Source: Pseudorasbora parva (Eukaryota; Chordata; Actinopteri; Cypriniformes; Gobionidae). Taken from it: a stretch of 64,000 bases of DNA. Position 1 is the first letter of the stretch; each line of letters starts with the position of its first letter. The stretch spans positions 3,492,778 through 3,556,777 of the forward strand of contig NC_090191.1 in assembly GCF_024679245.1 (NCBI RefSeq), read 5' to 3'. The notes beneath the pieces are model-generated. The model was not told the DNA's origin, ran no database searches, and was given only the letters and a program-made list of their open reading frames with translations. The position numbers and the translations under genes are program-made. Of the stretch, positions 53,901 through 61,038 are shown piece after piece.

Positions 53901-55188
53901 TATGGTTTTCCGGCCTTGACCCTTACGCACAGATTGTTCCAGATTCTCTGAATCTTTCGATGATATTATGCAATGTAGATAATGATAACTTCAAACTCTT
54001 TGGAATTTTTCTCTGAGAATCTCCTTTCTGATATTGCTCCACAATTTTTTGCTGCAGCATTGGGGGAATTGGTGATCCTCTGTCCATCTTGACTTCTGAG
54101 AGACACTGCCACTCTGAGAGGCTCTTTTTATACCCAATCATGTTGCCAATTGACCTAATAAGTTGCAAATCGTTCCTTCAGCTGCTACTTATATGCACAT
54201 CTAACTTTTACGGCCTGTTATTGCTACCTGTCCCAACTTTTTTGGAATGTGTATCTCTGATAAAATCTAAAATGAGCCAATATTTTGGCATGAGATTTCA
54301 AAATGTCTCACTTTCAACATTTGATATGTTATTTATATTCTATTAGCAATAAAATATACGTTTATGAGATTTGTAAATGATTGCATTCCTTTTTTTATTC
54401 ACAATTGGTACAGTGTCCCAGCTTTTTTAGAATCGGGTTTGTACTCTTAGAGCAAAGATTTAGGAGTCCTAAAGTTAGGACTGACACGCCCATTGTTTTT
54501 AAGTTTCTCTTAAAACTGCAAGTTAGGAGCTACTTTTAGCCATAAGATGTTTTTTGGAAAATGGGCTCAGATTTATTATTCCTGATCGTGATGTGTTTTC
54601 TCTTCATCAGATTCCCATCGGCTCACTTTGGATCTGAGCACAGTGAATAAACGCCTCTGTCTGTCTAAGAGGAACAGAGTGATGACTGTCACTTACACAA
54701 AGCCTCAGTCGTATCCTGATCATCCAGACAGATTTGATGTTTATTCTCAGGTGTTGTGTAGAGAGAGTGTTTGTGGACGCTGTTATTGGGAGATTGAGTG
54801 GAGTGGAGAATATGGTCCGTATGTATCAGTGTCTTATAAGAGCATCAGCAGGAAGGGACGGGGTAAAGAGTGTGTGTTTGGAGGTAATGACCAGTCCTGG
54901 AGCTTGTGCTGCTCTTCCTCCAGTTACTCATTCAGACACAATGACATAAAGACTGAACTCCCTGTAAAGCCCACCAATCGTAGCATACTGACTGATTTCC
55001 CTGGAAGGCCCATGACCTTTAGAGTGAATCACTGTAGAGTAGGAGTGTATGTGGATCACAGTGCAGGATCTCTATCCTTCTACAGTGTCTCTGGCGACAC
55101 AATGAGCCTCATCCACACAGTCCAGACCACATTCACTCAGCCACTCTATCCTGGGTTTACTGTTTCTGGATCAGTTAAACTGTGTTGA
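29715..55188 (+). CDS. Fish NLR gene: PYD, FISNA-NACHT, LRR, B30.2 (seven exons, intact)
   Basis: Seen: exons 29715-29973, 30087-30155, 32712-34512, 35338-35511, 36734-36907, 48743-48789 and 54611-55188 total 3102 nt, 1033 codons plus TGA, with phases 1-1-2-2-2-1 agreeing at each junction and no internal stop. Known: the fish-expanded NLR class (NLR-C) has FISNA next to NACHT and often a C-terminal B30.2; such receptors are cytosolic immune sensors, PYD recruits partners, NACHT binds nucleotide and oligomerises, LRR/B30.2 bind ligand. Approximate residues: PYD 1-86, FISNA 120-180, Walker A 213-220, Walker B 284-293, sensor motif 333-340, LRR about 710-826, B30.2 843-1033. No coding defect is visible although introns 5 and 6 (11.8 and 5.8 kb) are packed with transposons. 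Confidence 0.9.
30087..30155 (+). CDS. NLR exon 2: short linker exon
   Basis: Seen: 69 nt between ctctcacacag and GTAACA, phase 1 in and out. Encodes [20 protein letters not shown] and a GK end. Low-complexity polar linker between PYD and FISNA. It could be skipped without changing frame, since its length is a multiple of three. Confidence 0.75.
30778..31472. mobile_element. Possible solo LTR
   Basis: Seen: starts TGTTACGCCCCG and ends GGGTTGTAACA, an inverted TGTTAC/GTAACA with canonical TG...CA; contains AATAAA near 30838. No identical 5-bp duplication (tacat/cattc), so the call is weak. Confidence 0.35.
31548..31586. repeat. (TAA)n microsatellite
   Basis: Trinucleotide repeat inside the NLR intron 2 element. 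Confidence 0.9.
31924..32050. repeat. 127-bp inverted repeat (about 50-bp arms)
   Basis: Seen: gggcgcgtc...tcaatcatctcactagt...cagggcactgat on the left, and its complement atcagtgccctg...actagtgagatgattga...gacgcgccc on the right. Candidate small fold-back MITE within the larger element. Confidence 0.7.
32712..34512 (+). CDS. NLR exon 3: FISNA and NACHT ATPase domains
   Basis: Seen: large 1801-nt exon after acceptor tttttaaag. FISNA segment: [41 protein letters not shown]: Walker A GIAGVGKT, Walker [11 protein letters not shown], sensor IWITSRPA, followed by the winged-helix/HD part with SLTVLQPLL and a conserved [17 protein letters not shown]. Ends with [15 protein letters not shown] and a phase-2 donor GTAAGA, the normal place for LRR exons to attach. 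Known: FISNA-NACHT in one large exon is the usual organisation in fish NLRs. All nucleotide-binding motifs look intact. Confidence 0.93.
34551..34648. repeat. Small inverted-end repeat
   Basis: Seen: aaggttgcaatatttctgg at the left and ccagaaata...tttgcaaccct at the right. About 98 bp in NLR intron 3. Possibly a tiny MITE. Confidence 0.4.
35338..35511 (+). CDS. NLR exon 4: leucine-rich repeat unit
   Basis: Seen: 174 nt, phase 2 in and out, acceptor ctctacacag, donor GTGAAT. Encodes [17 protein letters not shown], then [20 protein letters not shown] and [10 protein letters not shown], a ribonuclease-inhibitor-type LRR pair. The fixed 174-nt exon is typical of NLR LRR exons and lets units be added or lost in frame. 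Confidence 0.92.
35558..36354. mobile_element. TTAA-flanked element in NLR intron 4
   Basis: Seen: TTAAATGTGCAATAGGTGAT at 35558 and ATCACCTATTGCTCCTTTAA ending 36354, inverted ends with TTAA outermost. The inside (35930-36190) looks like a different inserted repeat. No coding content. Confidence 0.65.
36734..36907 (+). CDS. NLR exon 5: leucine-rich repeat unit
   Basis: Seen: 174 nt, acceptor gtctttatag, donor GTATGT, phase 2 both ends. Encodes [20 protein letters not shown], then [20 protein letters not shown] and PNYRLEKLK. Only two LRR exons are present, fewer than in many NLRs; others could have been lost or masked by the 11.8-kb transposon-filled intron that follows. Confidence 0.92.
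36936..37924. other. NLR intron 5, left part: hAT-like end and AT-rich sequence
   Basis: Seen: taggggtgtccccgactaag at 36949 looks like a hAT terminus, but no matching right end was found. (TTA)n near 37518-37540. No gene. Confidence 0.3.
38289..38940 (+). pseudogene. L2 apurinic endonuclease domain
   Basis: Seen: [31 protein letters not shown] (catalytic E), [15 protein letters not shown] (GDF/N motif), SGNQLDLIY and [13 protein letters not shown] (the SDH motif changed to SKH). Frameshift near 38595 between the two halves. The D-to-K change alone would abolish nicking. Confidence 0.75.
39598..39846. mobile_element. 250-bp insertion in the L2 RT gene, related to 42787-43281
   Basis: Seen: L2 reading LPALT before and HIINTSL after are separated by a foreign block starting aaacttaataaagtggtcaa and ending gctcgctctctgtg. 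The same block, without an internal 19-bp tandem duplication (acaaactccatgtcttctg), occurs at 42790-43018 and continues there. So it is a truncated copy of that element. Confidence 0.7.
39801..40925 (+). pseudogene. L2 reverse transcriptase and C-terminal region
   Basis: Seen: [94 protein letters not shown], then a jump to [20 protein letters not shown] and, one frame over, [51 protein letters not shown]. The catalytic YADD region is deleted at about 40362. Confidence 0.85.
41538..41907 (-). mobile_element. LTR of a Ty3/gypsy remnant (3' LTR)
   Basis: Seen on minus strand: TGTGGCAGGGGGGGCGTGG ... CCTACACCCATACACA, 370 bp, TG...CA. Directly upstream on the minus strand is a purine tract gggaggtgggggta, as expected for a polypurine tract. 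No second copy of this LTR was found. Confidence 0.6.
42023..42697 (-). pseudogene. Ty3/gypsy remnant: gag fused to RT by internal deletion
   Basis: Seen: one open frame runs from [56 protein letters not shown] (gag capsid start) directly into [60 protein letters not shown]. Normally about 2 kb (rest of gag, protease, most of RT) lies between. The YxDD box reads YLGD. Not functional. Confidence 0.8.
42787..43281. mobile_element. LTR-like element, longer relative of 39598-39846
   Basis: Seen: acttaataaagtggtcaaaa at 42793, then TGTGAAGGGGTG at 42919 through GTTTGTCACA at 43281 (363 bp, TG...CA with short inverted TGTGA/TCACA). On the minus strand ctcaataaaatccaccc supplies a poly(A) signal. 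Probable LTR with adjoining internal sequence; no 5-bp duplication seen. Confidence 0.5.
43282..43904. other. NLR intron 5 stretch, no gene seen
   Basis: AT-rich sequence before the (TA)n tract; open frames here are low complexity. Confidence 0.35.
43905..43975. repeat. (TA)n microsatellite
   Basis: About 35 TA units. Confidence 0.93.
45028..45720 (-). pseudogene. DIRS tyrosine recombinase
   Basis: Seen: [106 protein letters not shown], then, one frame over, [10 protein letters not shown] and [17 protein letters not shown]. The H-x2-R motif and nucleophile-like Y are present, but frameshifts near 45200 and 45480 break the chain. Confidence 0.8.
45840..46200 (-). pseudogene. DIRS reverse transcriptase N-terminal fragment
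   Basis: Seen: [75 protein letters not shown]. Upstream frame: [17 protein letters not shown]. The palm with its catalytic aspartates is missing; sequence jumps to the recombinase region. Confidence 0.78.
46290..47900 (-). mobile_element. LINE fragment (RT domain), interrupted by the DIRS element
   Basis: Seen, minus strand: [120 protein letters not shown]. This is a complete order of RT motifs 1-7 with an intact YADD, but with frameshifts (about 46955, 46690). Clade not certain; CR1/L2/jockey-like. Its 3' part ends at about 46330 where DIRS begins. Confidence 0.75.
47925..47968. repeat. (AAT)n microsatellite
   Basis: Trinucleotide repeat at the 5' side of the LINE fragment. Confidence 0.9.
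48743..48789 (+). CDS. NLR exon 6: 47-nt linker exon before B30.2
   Basis: Seen: acceptor gtgtgttttgtag and donor GTATGT enclose 47 nt reading [16 protein letters not shown] plus one base. Known: VDHGGE.RI..GL.KY immediately precedes PRY-SPRY in zebrafish B30.2 NLRs. Phase 2 in, phase 1 out, fitting both neighbours exactly. It survives as a tiny island between two transposon blocks. Confidence 0.88.
50333..51400 (-). pseudogene. RTE LINE reverse transcriptase, C-terminal half
   Basis: Seen: [80 protein letters not shown] (catalytic FADD), then one frame over [92 protein letters not shown]. Frameshifts near 50985 and 50760. Recognisable RTE-group RT and C-terminal motif set. Confidence 0.82.
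51420..52531. mobile_element. hAT-like element inside the RTE LINE
   Basis: Seen: TAGAGTCCTGCAATG on the left, TGCAGGACTCTG on the right (inverted). Flanks atctgtag and atctctgc agree at 5 of 8 positions, compatible with an old 8-bp duplication. The interior includes LTR-derived palindrome 51754-52027 and a piece near 52100-52260 reminiscent of a hAT C-terminus ([15 protein letters not shown] is not diagnostic). Confidence 0.55.
51754..52027. repeat. Head-to-head LTR start: near-perfect 123-bp inverted repeat
   Basis: Seen: tgtggtgtgacaggcagcgg ... catataaggaggag (51754-51880), then a 24-bp spacer, then the complement (51905-52027). The same sequence, once, opens the solo LTR at 52658. So two LTR 5' ends are joined in opposite directions. 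Confidence 0.8.
52658..53022 (+). mobile_element. Solo LTR with ATCAC target duplication
   Basis: Seen: TGTGGTGTGGCAAGC ... CTTCATTACA, 365 bp, flanked by ATCAC at 52653-52657 and 53023-53027. Contains cataaaagg (TATA-like) and aataaa; a 31-bp hairpin motif (gcagtcgtccgtgaggggct) occurs twice in tandem (52852-52883, 52899-52931). Removing it restores the RTE reading [16 protein letters not shown]. Confidence 0.85.
53030..53297 (-). pseudogene. RTE LINE N-terminal coding piece
   Basis: Seen: [38 protein letters not shown] (linker between endonuclease and RT), continuing after the solo LTR with [20 protein letters not shown] and [12 protein letters not shown] at 52530-52650. No endonuclease domain: 5' truncated. 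Confidence 0.65.
53361..54170 (-). pseudogene. Tc1 transposase, decayed
   Basis: Seen: paired-like DNA-binding part [20 protein letters not shown] and [15 protein letters not shown]; then [40 protein letters not shown] (position of the first catalytic D, here GQ), [20 protein letters not shown]. Frameshifts near 53600 and 53920. The C-terminal end is beyond the RTE insertion, in the left piece. Confidence 0.78.
54611..55188 (+). CDS. NLR exon 7: B30.2 (PRY-SPRY) domain and stop
   Basis: Seen: acceptor ctcttcatcag, then [19 protein letters not shown] (PRY), [41 protein letters not shown] and [14 protein letters not shown], stop TGA at 55186-55188. These are the diagnostic B30.2 motifs of fish NLR and fintrim proteins. 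A possible AATAAA lies at 55738-55743, about 550 bp downstream. The exon starts 40 bp after the end of a large nested transposon. Confidence 0.92.
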
Positions 55189-55841
55189 TGAATCAGAATA
55201 GACTGTAGAGAGATTATACCCATAATGCTTTGAGCTGCGTAAAAAATCAATGAATGTCACTTGCTGGCTTGACACAGAAAGACGATGAACACTTATATTT
55301 AAAGGAATACTTCACAGCGCTAGGAAGATGAATCTGTATTTAAACTGGGTCATTAATGTAGTAGAAATGTGAAATTACTTTTTAATTTGGTGGTTTCTAG
55401 ATTGAGAAAAGACAGAACAATTCCCAGAATGCTTCACTGCCCTACGAGGCCACTCCCAAAGCCACCGCTACTAGATTACTGGATCACTTTCACTTTCCCA
55501 CCGTGATTGCGTTCATTTTCATAAAATCAGTTCAGTTAGAGAACAGACACTTAAATTTAACTTTAAGTGTCTGTTCATGTGATTTACGCGCTGAGGAAGT
55601 GTCAGCACAAACGCAGCAGGAGTCAAATTACATACATTCATGATGAGCTGAATTAGCTCATGTTGAGAGCCGAGGTAATTGCGACTGCGGCATAGATTTA
55701 CAGCATGTGTGTGTGTGTGTGGGGGGGGTAAACCTTTAATAAACACCAGCACAAAACGTTAACACTAGACAATGAACATCAGATGACTGAGGGTTTAAAT
55801 ACACTAGATAATAAGAGACTAAATGAAGAACAGGTGATGAT

Positions 55842-56387
55842 GATAATAATAATAATAATAATAATAATTCATTACATTTATATAGCGCTTTTCTAGACAC
55901 CCAAAGCGCTTTTACATATAGAAGGGGGGGGGGGGGATCTCCTCAGCCACCACCAATGTGCAGCATCCACCTGGATGATGCGACGGCAGCCATATTGCGC
56001 CAGAACGCTCACCGCTGATTGGTGGAGAGGAGACAGAGTGATTAAGCCAATCATTATATGGGGATTATTAGGAGGCCATGATGGACAGAGGCCAATGGGC
56101 AAATTTGGCCAGGATGCCGGGGTTACACCCCTACTCTTTATCGAAGGACATCACAGGATTTTTACCGACCACAGAGAGTCAGGACCTCGGTTTAACGTCT
56201 CATCCGAAGGACGGTGCTCATTGACAGTACAGTGTCCCCATCACTATACTGGGGTGTTAGGACCCACACAGACCACAGGGTGAGCGCCCCCTGCTGGCCT
56301 CACTAACACCTCTACGAGCAGCAACCTGGTTTTCCCAGTTGGTCTCCCATCCAGGTACTGACCAGGCTACAGGGTGATATGGCTGCT
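55842..56387 (-). mobile_element. SINE3-like element with 5S rRNA-derived head
   Basis: Seen on minus strand: head ccagcagccatatcaccctg, then cctggtcagtacctggatgg and gagacc, matching the 3' promoter part of 5S rRNA; body; tail agcgctatataaatgtaatg followed by an (ATT)n run. Known: SINE3 of zebrafish derives its promoter from 5S rRNA. The middle of the 5S head (region of box A) appears shortened, so transcription competence is doubtful. A G run of 12 at 55925 is an added insertion. Confidence 0.75.
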
Positions 56388-56389
56388 GG

Positions 56390-56414
56390 TAATGATGATG
56401 ATGATGATGATGAT
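56390..56414. repeat. (GAT)n microsatellite at the SINE 5' side
   Basis: aatgatgatgatgatgatga next to the head of the SINE. Confidence 0.85.
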
Positions 56415-58208
56415 TTGTCATGGTTACAAACAAGGGTTGCTATGGAGATGAACCACAGTAACTGAAGAGATTTCACAGGGCACAAGTGCATATTACATTT
56501 ATAATGGGTTTATGTGAGGATTGATAAGTTCACTTAAATTATAAGTTAATATATTTTTGAAGCCTAATATTTTTTTTTCAAATGGAGAGCTTTCAATAAC
56601 ACTATAACAGAACAAAATGTGTGATTAATTAGTTATTTTTTATATCGATTGACAGCACTAATTTGAACATAAAATACATAAAATCATTGTTTTTGTGAAA
56701 GGTTAGGATTTTTTGTTGTTGTTTAACCCCATGCCTTTCACAGATTGTATAAGGCCTCAGATTACTATTGTTCAACATTCACTGCTCGTTAAACATCACA
56801 CAATTACTTTATCTGGACAAACTCAGTATCATCAGAAAGATTAAAGACTCCAGCTTCGATATTTGAACCCTGTTTATGATAAAACTGGGTTGCAGTGACA
56901 TTCATTTCTTAATTTATGTAGGAGTGCATTATTATCGATCAGTTATGAATGATATTTTGAATAGATTATCACACTCACATTAATTCTCTCTCGTCTGCAG
57001 CAGCTCACACAGATCGCAAAGAACAGCTTTCAGTTTAGCTCTTAGTTTAAAAGTGCTCATATTCGGAGCTCATATAAACATTATCACATGTTTGCAAAAT
57101 ATTTTGTCATACAGAATACCATTTCTATTAATTTCTCACTGAATTATTCGATATAAAAGAGCTAAAGCATACGCAGACCTCTCTCTGGATCTCCTCTTAA
57201 TGATATGCGTCAGATATGAGTCATCAGGCGTTCATTTGCTCACTGAGCTGCCAATCATCTTACTGCTCAACTGCCCTCCTCATGACGCGCTCCTCCTGTG
57301 TGGACACTCTCTCATTCTGGCTCTGTGAAAAAGGACCCTATTCTAGATTTCTACACGTGAACTAAGAAGCTAATTAACACACAATAACTATGGAATAAGG
57401 TTTTTGTGTGATTTTTCATGTGATTTCGGATATTTTATATTAATAATAGATGTTTACATTATGTCTGCTAACAGGTGTAGCGATTAGCTTCATATAAAAT
57501 GATAAATATAACATGTTTTAACATCACCATTTGAATGAAATCTCCATTATATCGTGACAGGAAACTAATAAAAACACTCAATGGTGGTCTAAAGTGACAT
57601 TAGATGTTGCCACAGCAAATTTGTAGACATTTGTGTGTCTGTGTCATGGGGCATATTTATTTATAAAAGGTGTGTTGTATGGAGGACCAAATTACTCAAA
57701 AGGAAATAACTAAATAAATAATGAATTTAATAAAACAACAATTAAAATGTACCAGTTTATTATGAAATAATTAATTTAATAATTAAATAATTAAATAATT
57801 AATTAAATAATTAAATAATTAATTTAATATTAATTAAATAATTAATTTAATATTAATTAAATAATTAAATAAATAAATGTATCTATTTATTTTGTAAAAT
57901 TACATTAAATTATTTAATATATTTCAGAATCACCTCTTCCACACACACTATTGTTATGTTTAAATTTTCATTATTAAATGTGTTTTTTCAAAAAGCTGTT
58001 TTTCATAATATTCTGCATTTACGAATGGGGCCTATTTGACGAATCATGCATTTCCAAAGCACGATTTTCCCAAAGATTTTTTTCATAATAATAAAGGACA
58101 TTTCACAAATGCCAATCAACAGGTAGCGGGCGCTGATTGGATAATCCTTTCAGATTGATTACTTTTGTCTGTCTGGGTCTGGCAAGAGGAAATTGATTGT
58201 AAATGAAT
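56415..58208. other. Intergenic AT-rich stretch, no gene seen
   Basis: Includes an aattaaataatt-type low-complexity tract at 57715-57900. No coding signal recognised. Confidence 0.4.
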
Positions 58209-58555
58209 ATGGCGGTAGAAATTGATCAATTTAAAAACGCACTGCTTTTATTTGCAGATGATATAGAAGAAAATGGTTAGTTTGGTGATGCTCTGTTATC
58301 TGGATTAAATTACATAAAGGGTCTGCTGGCGGCGATAAGTGCATCACATGATCTAGAAATCGATGACTTCATGTGGAACACTTTAGAAGCGATTGAACAC
58401 AGAGCTCTTTTAGATGAGTATGCAAACACGAGATTACGAGACAATGTGTTTGGAAGACCATGTTTAGATGTTCCAGTAGATTTTATCCAGAGATATGTAA
58501 ATGCGCAGATTTGCTTGCTGTGTCATTCAAGAAGAATGGAGCTCGCTGGACTACG
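58209..58555 (+). pseudogene. First exon of a fish repeat-borne HTH/integrase-type gene family
   Basis: Seen: ATG 58209 reads MAVEIDQFKNALLLFADDIE, an in-frame TAG at 58278, then NYIKGLLAAISASHDLEIDD, FMWNTLEAIEHRALLDEY, FGRPCLDVPVDFIQRYVNAQ, HSRRMELAGLR and donor GTAAGT at 58556. The GRP.LDVP.DF.Q..V..Q....L....SRR...RM.E.GL pattern fits, from memory, the helix-turn-helix N-terminus of a multi-copy fish family followed by an integrase core. No integrase exon follows in the window. Confidence moderate. Confidence 0.5.
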
Positions 58556-59354
58556 GTAAGTTAAGACATTGATAAATTATGAGGTATTATATAATGTATG
58601 CATACTCGACGAACGTTAACGTTAAGTGCTTTTCCATCAGCGATTTTTTTCCCCCAAGATGTCCTCGCTGTAGCATGTAAGCTGAGTAGTTTTCTGTGTG
58701 CGATTAGCACTGTAATATTAACCACTCAAATGACATTTGCTCGTGTATTAGTAAATATAGTAATTACAGACTGCTAGGCGACGGCAGTATAGTGTTCCAG
58801 CTCCTAACAGCTTATGGCACATAGATGGGAATCACAAGTTGATTAGGTCAGTGTTTTGTTTTAACCCTAACGTGTGTGTGTGTCTCAATAAACCCAGGAA
58901 AAATTCATCCATGATTGAAAAAAAAAGAAAAAAAAGAAACTATGCTTTCACTTACTTCAATCCCTACCAAATCTATTTTATGCTACTCTAAGCAATGTCC
59001 GAAGTTGTATTGTGGGCAGCTCACACTATTTGTGCCTTCATGAATCACTTGTATCCCTCTGTGATTTAGAAATTACTCCCATATCTGAGTTTTGTGTGGC
59101 ACATTCGCACGGGATAAGCAAAGCCTGTGAGTTTACTCGAATTTACTGACTTATCTCCCGGATATGATGTCAAGGCTTGTAAATGTTTTTTCGTTGTAGA
59201 TATAGCTGTATAAAATCATTAACAGTCATCAATATCGTTTTGATTATTTTATAGTAATAAACAATTTCGTTCAGTTAGAGAACAGAGGCTACAATTAAAA
59301 ACTGAACTGAGCACAGACAGCAAATTTGTGTATGCATCATCTTAATGTACTTAC
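58556..59354. other. Stretch without gene
   Basis: Follows the exon donor; no repeat family recognised. Confidence 0.3.
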
Positions 59355-59478
59355 AGCATGAAGTAGAAGCCGCTCATATAACCATCTCCGATTACTCTCT
59401 GTGACACCTGACAGGTCCCAAGCCAATGATAATTCGAGGACTGCCTCTTTCTTCTCTGCAGACAGAGTCCCCATTAAG
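59355..59478 (-). CDS. Orphan candidate exon
   Basis: Seen: 124 nt between ttactactttcttccag acceptor and GTAAGT donor on the minus strand. One frame is open throughout: LMGTLSAEKKEAVLELSLAW, DLSGVTESNRRWLYERLLLH, A. Alternating charged/hydrophobic pattern suggests a helical protein. Not recognised; could belong to a host gene to the left or right on the minus strand, or to a transposon. No partner exon found. Confidence 0.3.
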
Positions 59479-59904
59479 CTGGAAGAAAGTAGTAACACAA
59501 CTTATTTAGCCATTCCACCGAATGGGTGACATTTGTATCCCCAGGACATTATATGTATAAAAATTCATGAAAATTAACTCTAAAATGCATTTTATTGTTA
59601 AGCAAAGTGTCCCGCATATTAAGCTAAATGAAAATTTTAAATATTTGATTAAAAACATCAATAAAAACTACCTAGATCAGTAAGATTTGTTGCATGTCCC
59701 CACTCTCTATCTCTGTACTTTACAATGAAATATAATGATTAAAATCCTTCAGAAATCGTATTTTTTTTGCATTGTTGCGTGACTTTATACACAATCTATG
59801 CTTTAAAAAAAAAAAAATCATGAGAAAATAAATATTTTATCTAATATTTTAAATAATTTTTTTTTTTTTGCTGCTGCTGCTGAAAAAAATGTCCCCGGGT
59901 TTTC

Positions 59905-60326
59905 ACTCAGTCCTGTTACCGTAACACATTACCCCCTCTAAAAAACTTGGAACATTCCACAAGACACATTTTCAACAGGAAGTTGCATCATCTACATCTT
60001 CTGAAGGCAATGGGAAGACCAAAAGTAAGTCCTCTCGTTTTATTTTCTGTATATTTGATGATATTACAACAATGTCTGAGAATGTCAATCTCAACATACT
60101 TTCCTGTTACCTAAATTATTAGTTTGATGTTATTTGTTTATTTTTAAGATAATTTTTGGGGTAAATCAATAGAATTTGTTTAGTATCCTCATGCTGTTAG
60201 CATGTATGCTATGTGGCTATAGTTCATGTATTTGCTAATTATATACTAAAAACTCAGTCCTGTTACCTTCAGTCCAGTTACTAATATAAACCGTAACAGG
60301 ACTGAGTAACAGTAACAGGACTGAGT
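59905..60326. repeat. Cluster of ACTCAGTCCTGTTAC motifs
   Basis: Seen: the exact 15-mer at 59905-59919 and 60252-60266 (plus), its complement at 60293-60307 and 60312-60326, and a near match at 60268-60281. It surrounds the two-exon start at 60010/60464, so it may be a subterminal binding motif of the element carrying that gene. Confidence 0.65.
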
Positions 60327-60528
60327 AGCATCCTCCGATGTATTGATTTATTAGTGTAAATATCAGTTTATGTAGTACAATTTACTTGATTTTTTTAAGT
60401 TTTACAGTTAACAGTTACTTAAGTTGCAGACGTATCAGTTTTACAATGTGAATACCATTACAGGGAGCCAATCCACCACTGAGTGCTGCAGAAAAGCAGC
60501 GACTCCATCGCGCCCGACGCGATGCAGA
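60010..60528 (+). pseudogene. 5' exons of the unclassified fish family (MGRPK / RARRDAD module), cut by a gypsy LTR
   Basis: Seen: exon 60010-60024 (MGRPK, donor GTAAGT) and exon from 60464 (acceptor accattacag) reading GANPPLSAAEKQRLHRARRD, AD, interrupted at 60529 by an LTR. The arrangement MGRPK + PPL.AAEKQR..RARRDAD is, from memory, the N-terminus of the family whose decayed C-terminal part lies at 21813-22885. Rest of the gene is not seen before the window ends. Confidence 0.5.
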
Positions 60529-60874
60529 TGTTGCATGCTGAGAATATGTTGAATATGTTACGATGTACTTTTTTGTTTTGTTTTGTTTTCTGAACCAGAT
60601 GTGAATTTTAGTTTTGTAAGGGGACTATATCAAAACTGCATCTTAGTTTTGTGTTAAATTAGATTGACTTTGCTGTCGAGGTCAGAGGCGAGCAGAAGAG
60701 TGACGTCACCAGTGCGCGTATCCTGAAGCAGAGGAAAAAAAGCAAGCAAACGTGCATGTAGTTAAGTGTGTGTGTAGAGAAATCCTCGCGTGCAAAATAC
60801 TAACTCCAACTGTAAACCGAGACAAATAAAGTTGTGAAAAGAAGACGGAGTCCTGTCATTTCAGGGGTGCAACA
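60529..60874 (+). mobile_element. 5' LTR of a Ty3/gypsy retrotransposon
   Basis: Seen: 346 bp starting TGTTGCA and ending TGCAACA (perfect 7-bp inverted ends), with aataaa at about 60826. Followed by a possible primer-binding site at tggtgtttccgcccgg (60881). Left border is fixed by interruption of the RARRDAD exon. The 3' LTR lies beyond the window. Confidence 0.7.
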
Positions 60875-61038
60875 TAAACTTGGTGTTTCCGCCCGGTCTG
60901 GAGTTTAGATCGCGAGGAAGCTGAGTGTAACATCGGCTATGTGCTGGGACGCAGCGAGAGCTGGCGGCTAGCGAGGGGGACCGACTGGGTCAACACTACA
61001 GCGCTACACACAAGTGGTGAAGGTAAAACCTTTTTGTC

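Larger units (their letters stand above)
49773..54441 (-). mobile_element. Tc1/mariner element, split by an RTE LINE
   Basis: Seen: left CAAACCCAATTCCAAAAAAG and right CTTTTTTAGAATCGGGTTTG, inverted, with TA at 49771-49772 and 54442-54443 (Tc1 target). Left piece 49773-50281, right piece 53346-54441. Without insertions the element would be about 1.6 kb, the usual Tc1 size. Confidence 0.8.
49046..54570. mobile_element. Outer DNA element of the intron 6 nest
   Basis: Seen: left end gggccgtattcacaaaacat with ttctcctaaatgcc and ttttctcttaaaacc; right end mirrors it (gtttctcttaaaactgcaag, ttaggagctacttttagcc, aagatgttttttgg, gggctcag). The intact length without insertions would be about 860 bp. 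No transposase in the remaining sequence. Confidence 0.65.

Noticed and set aside
54089..54346. Plus-strand open frame in the Tc1 element
   Set aside because: Antisense shadow of the transposase DNA-binding region.
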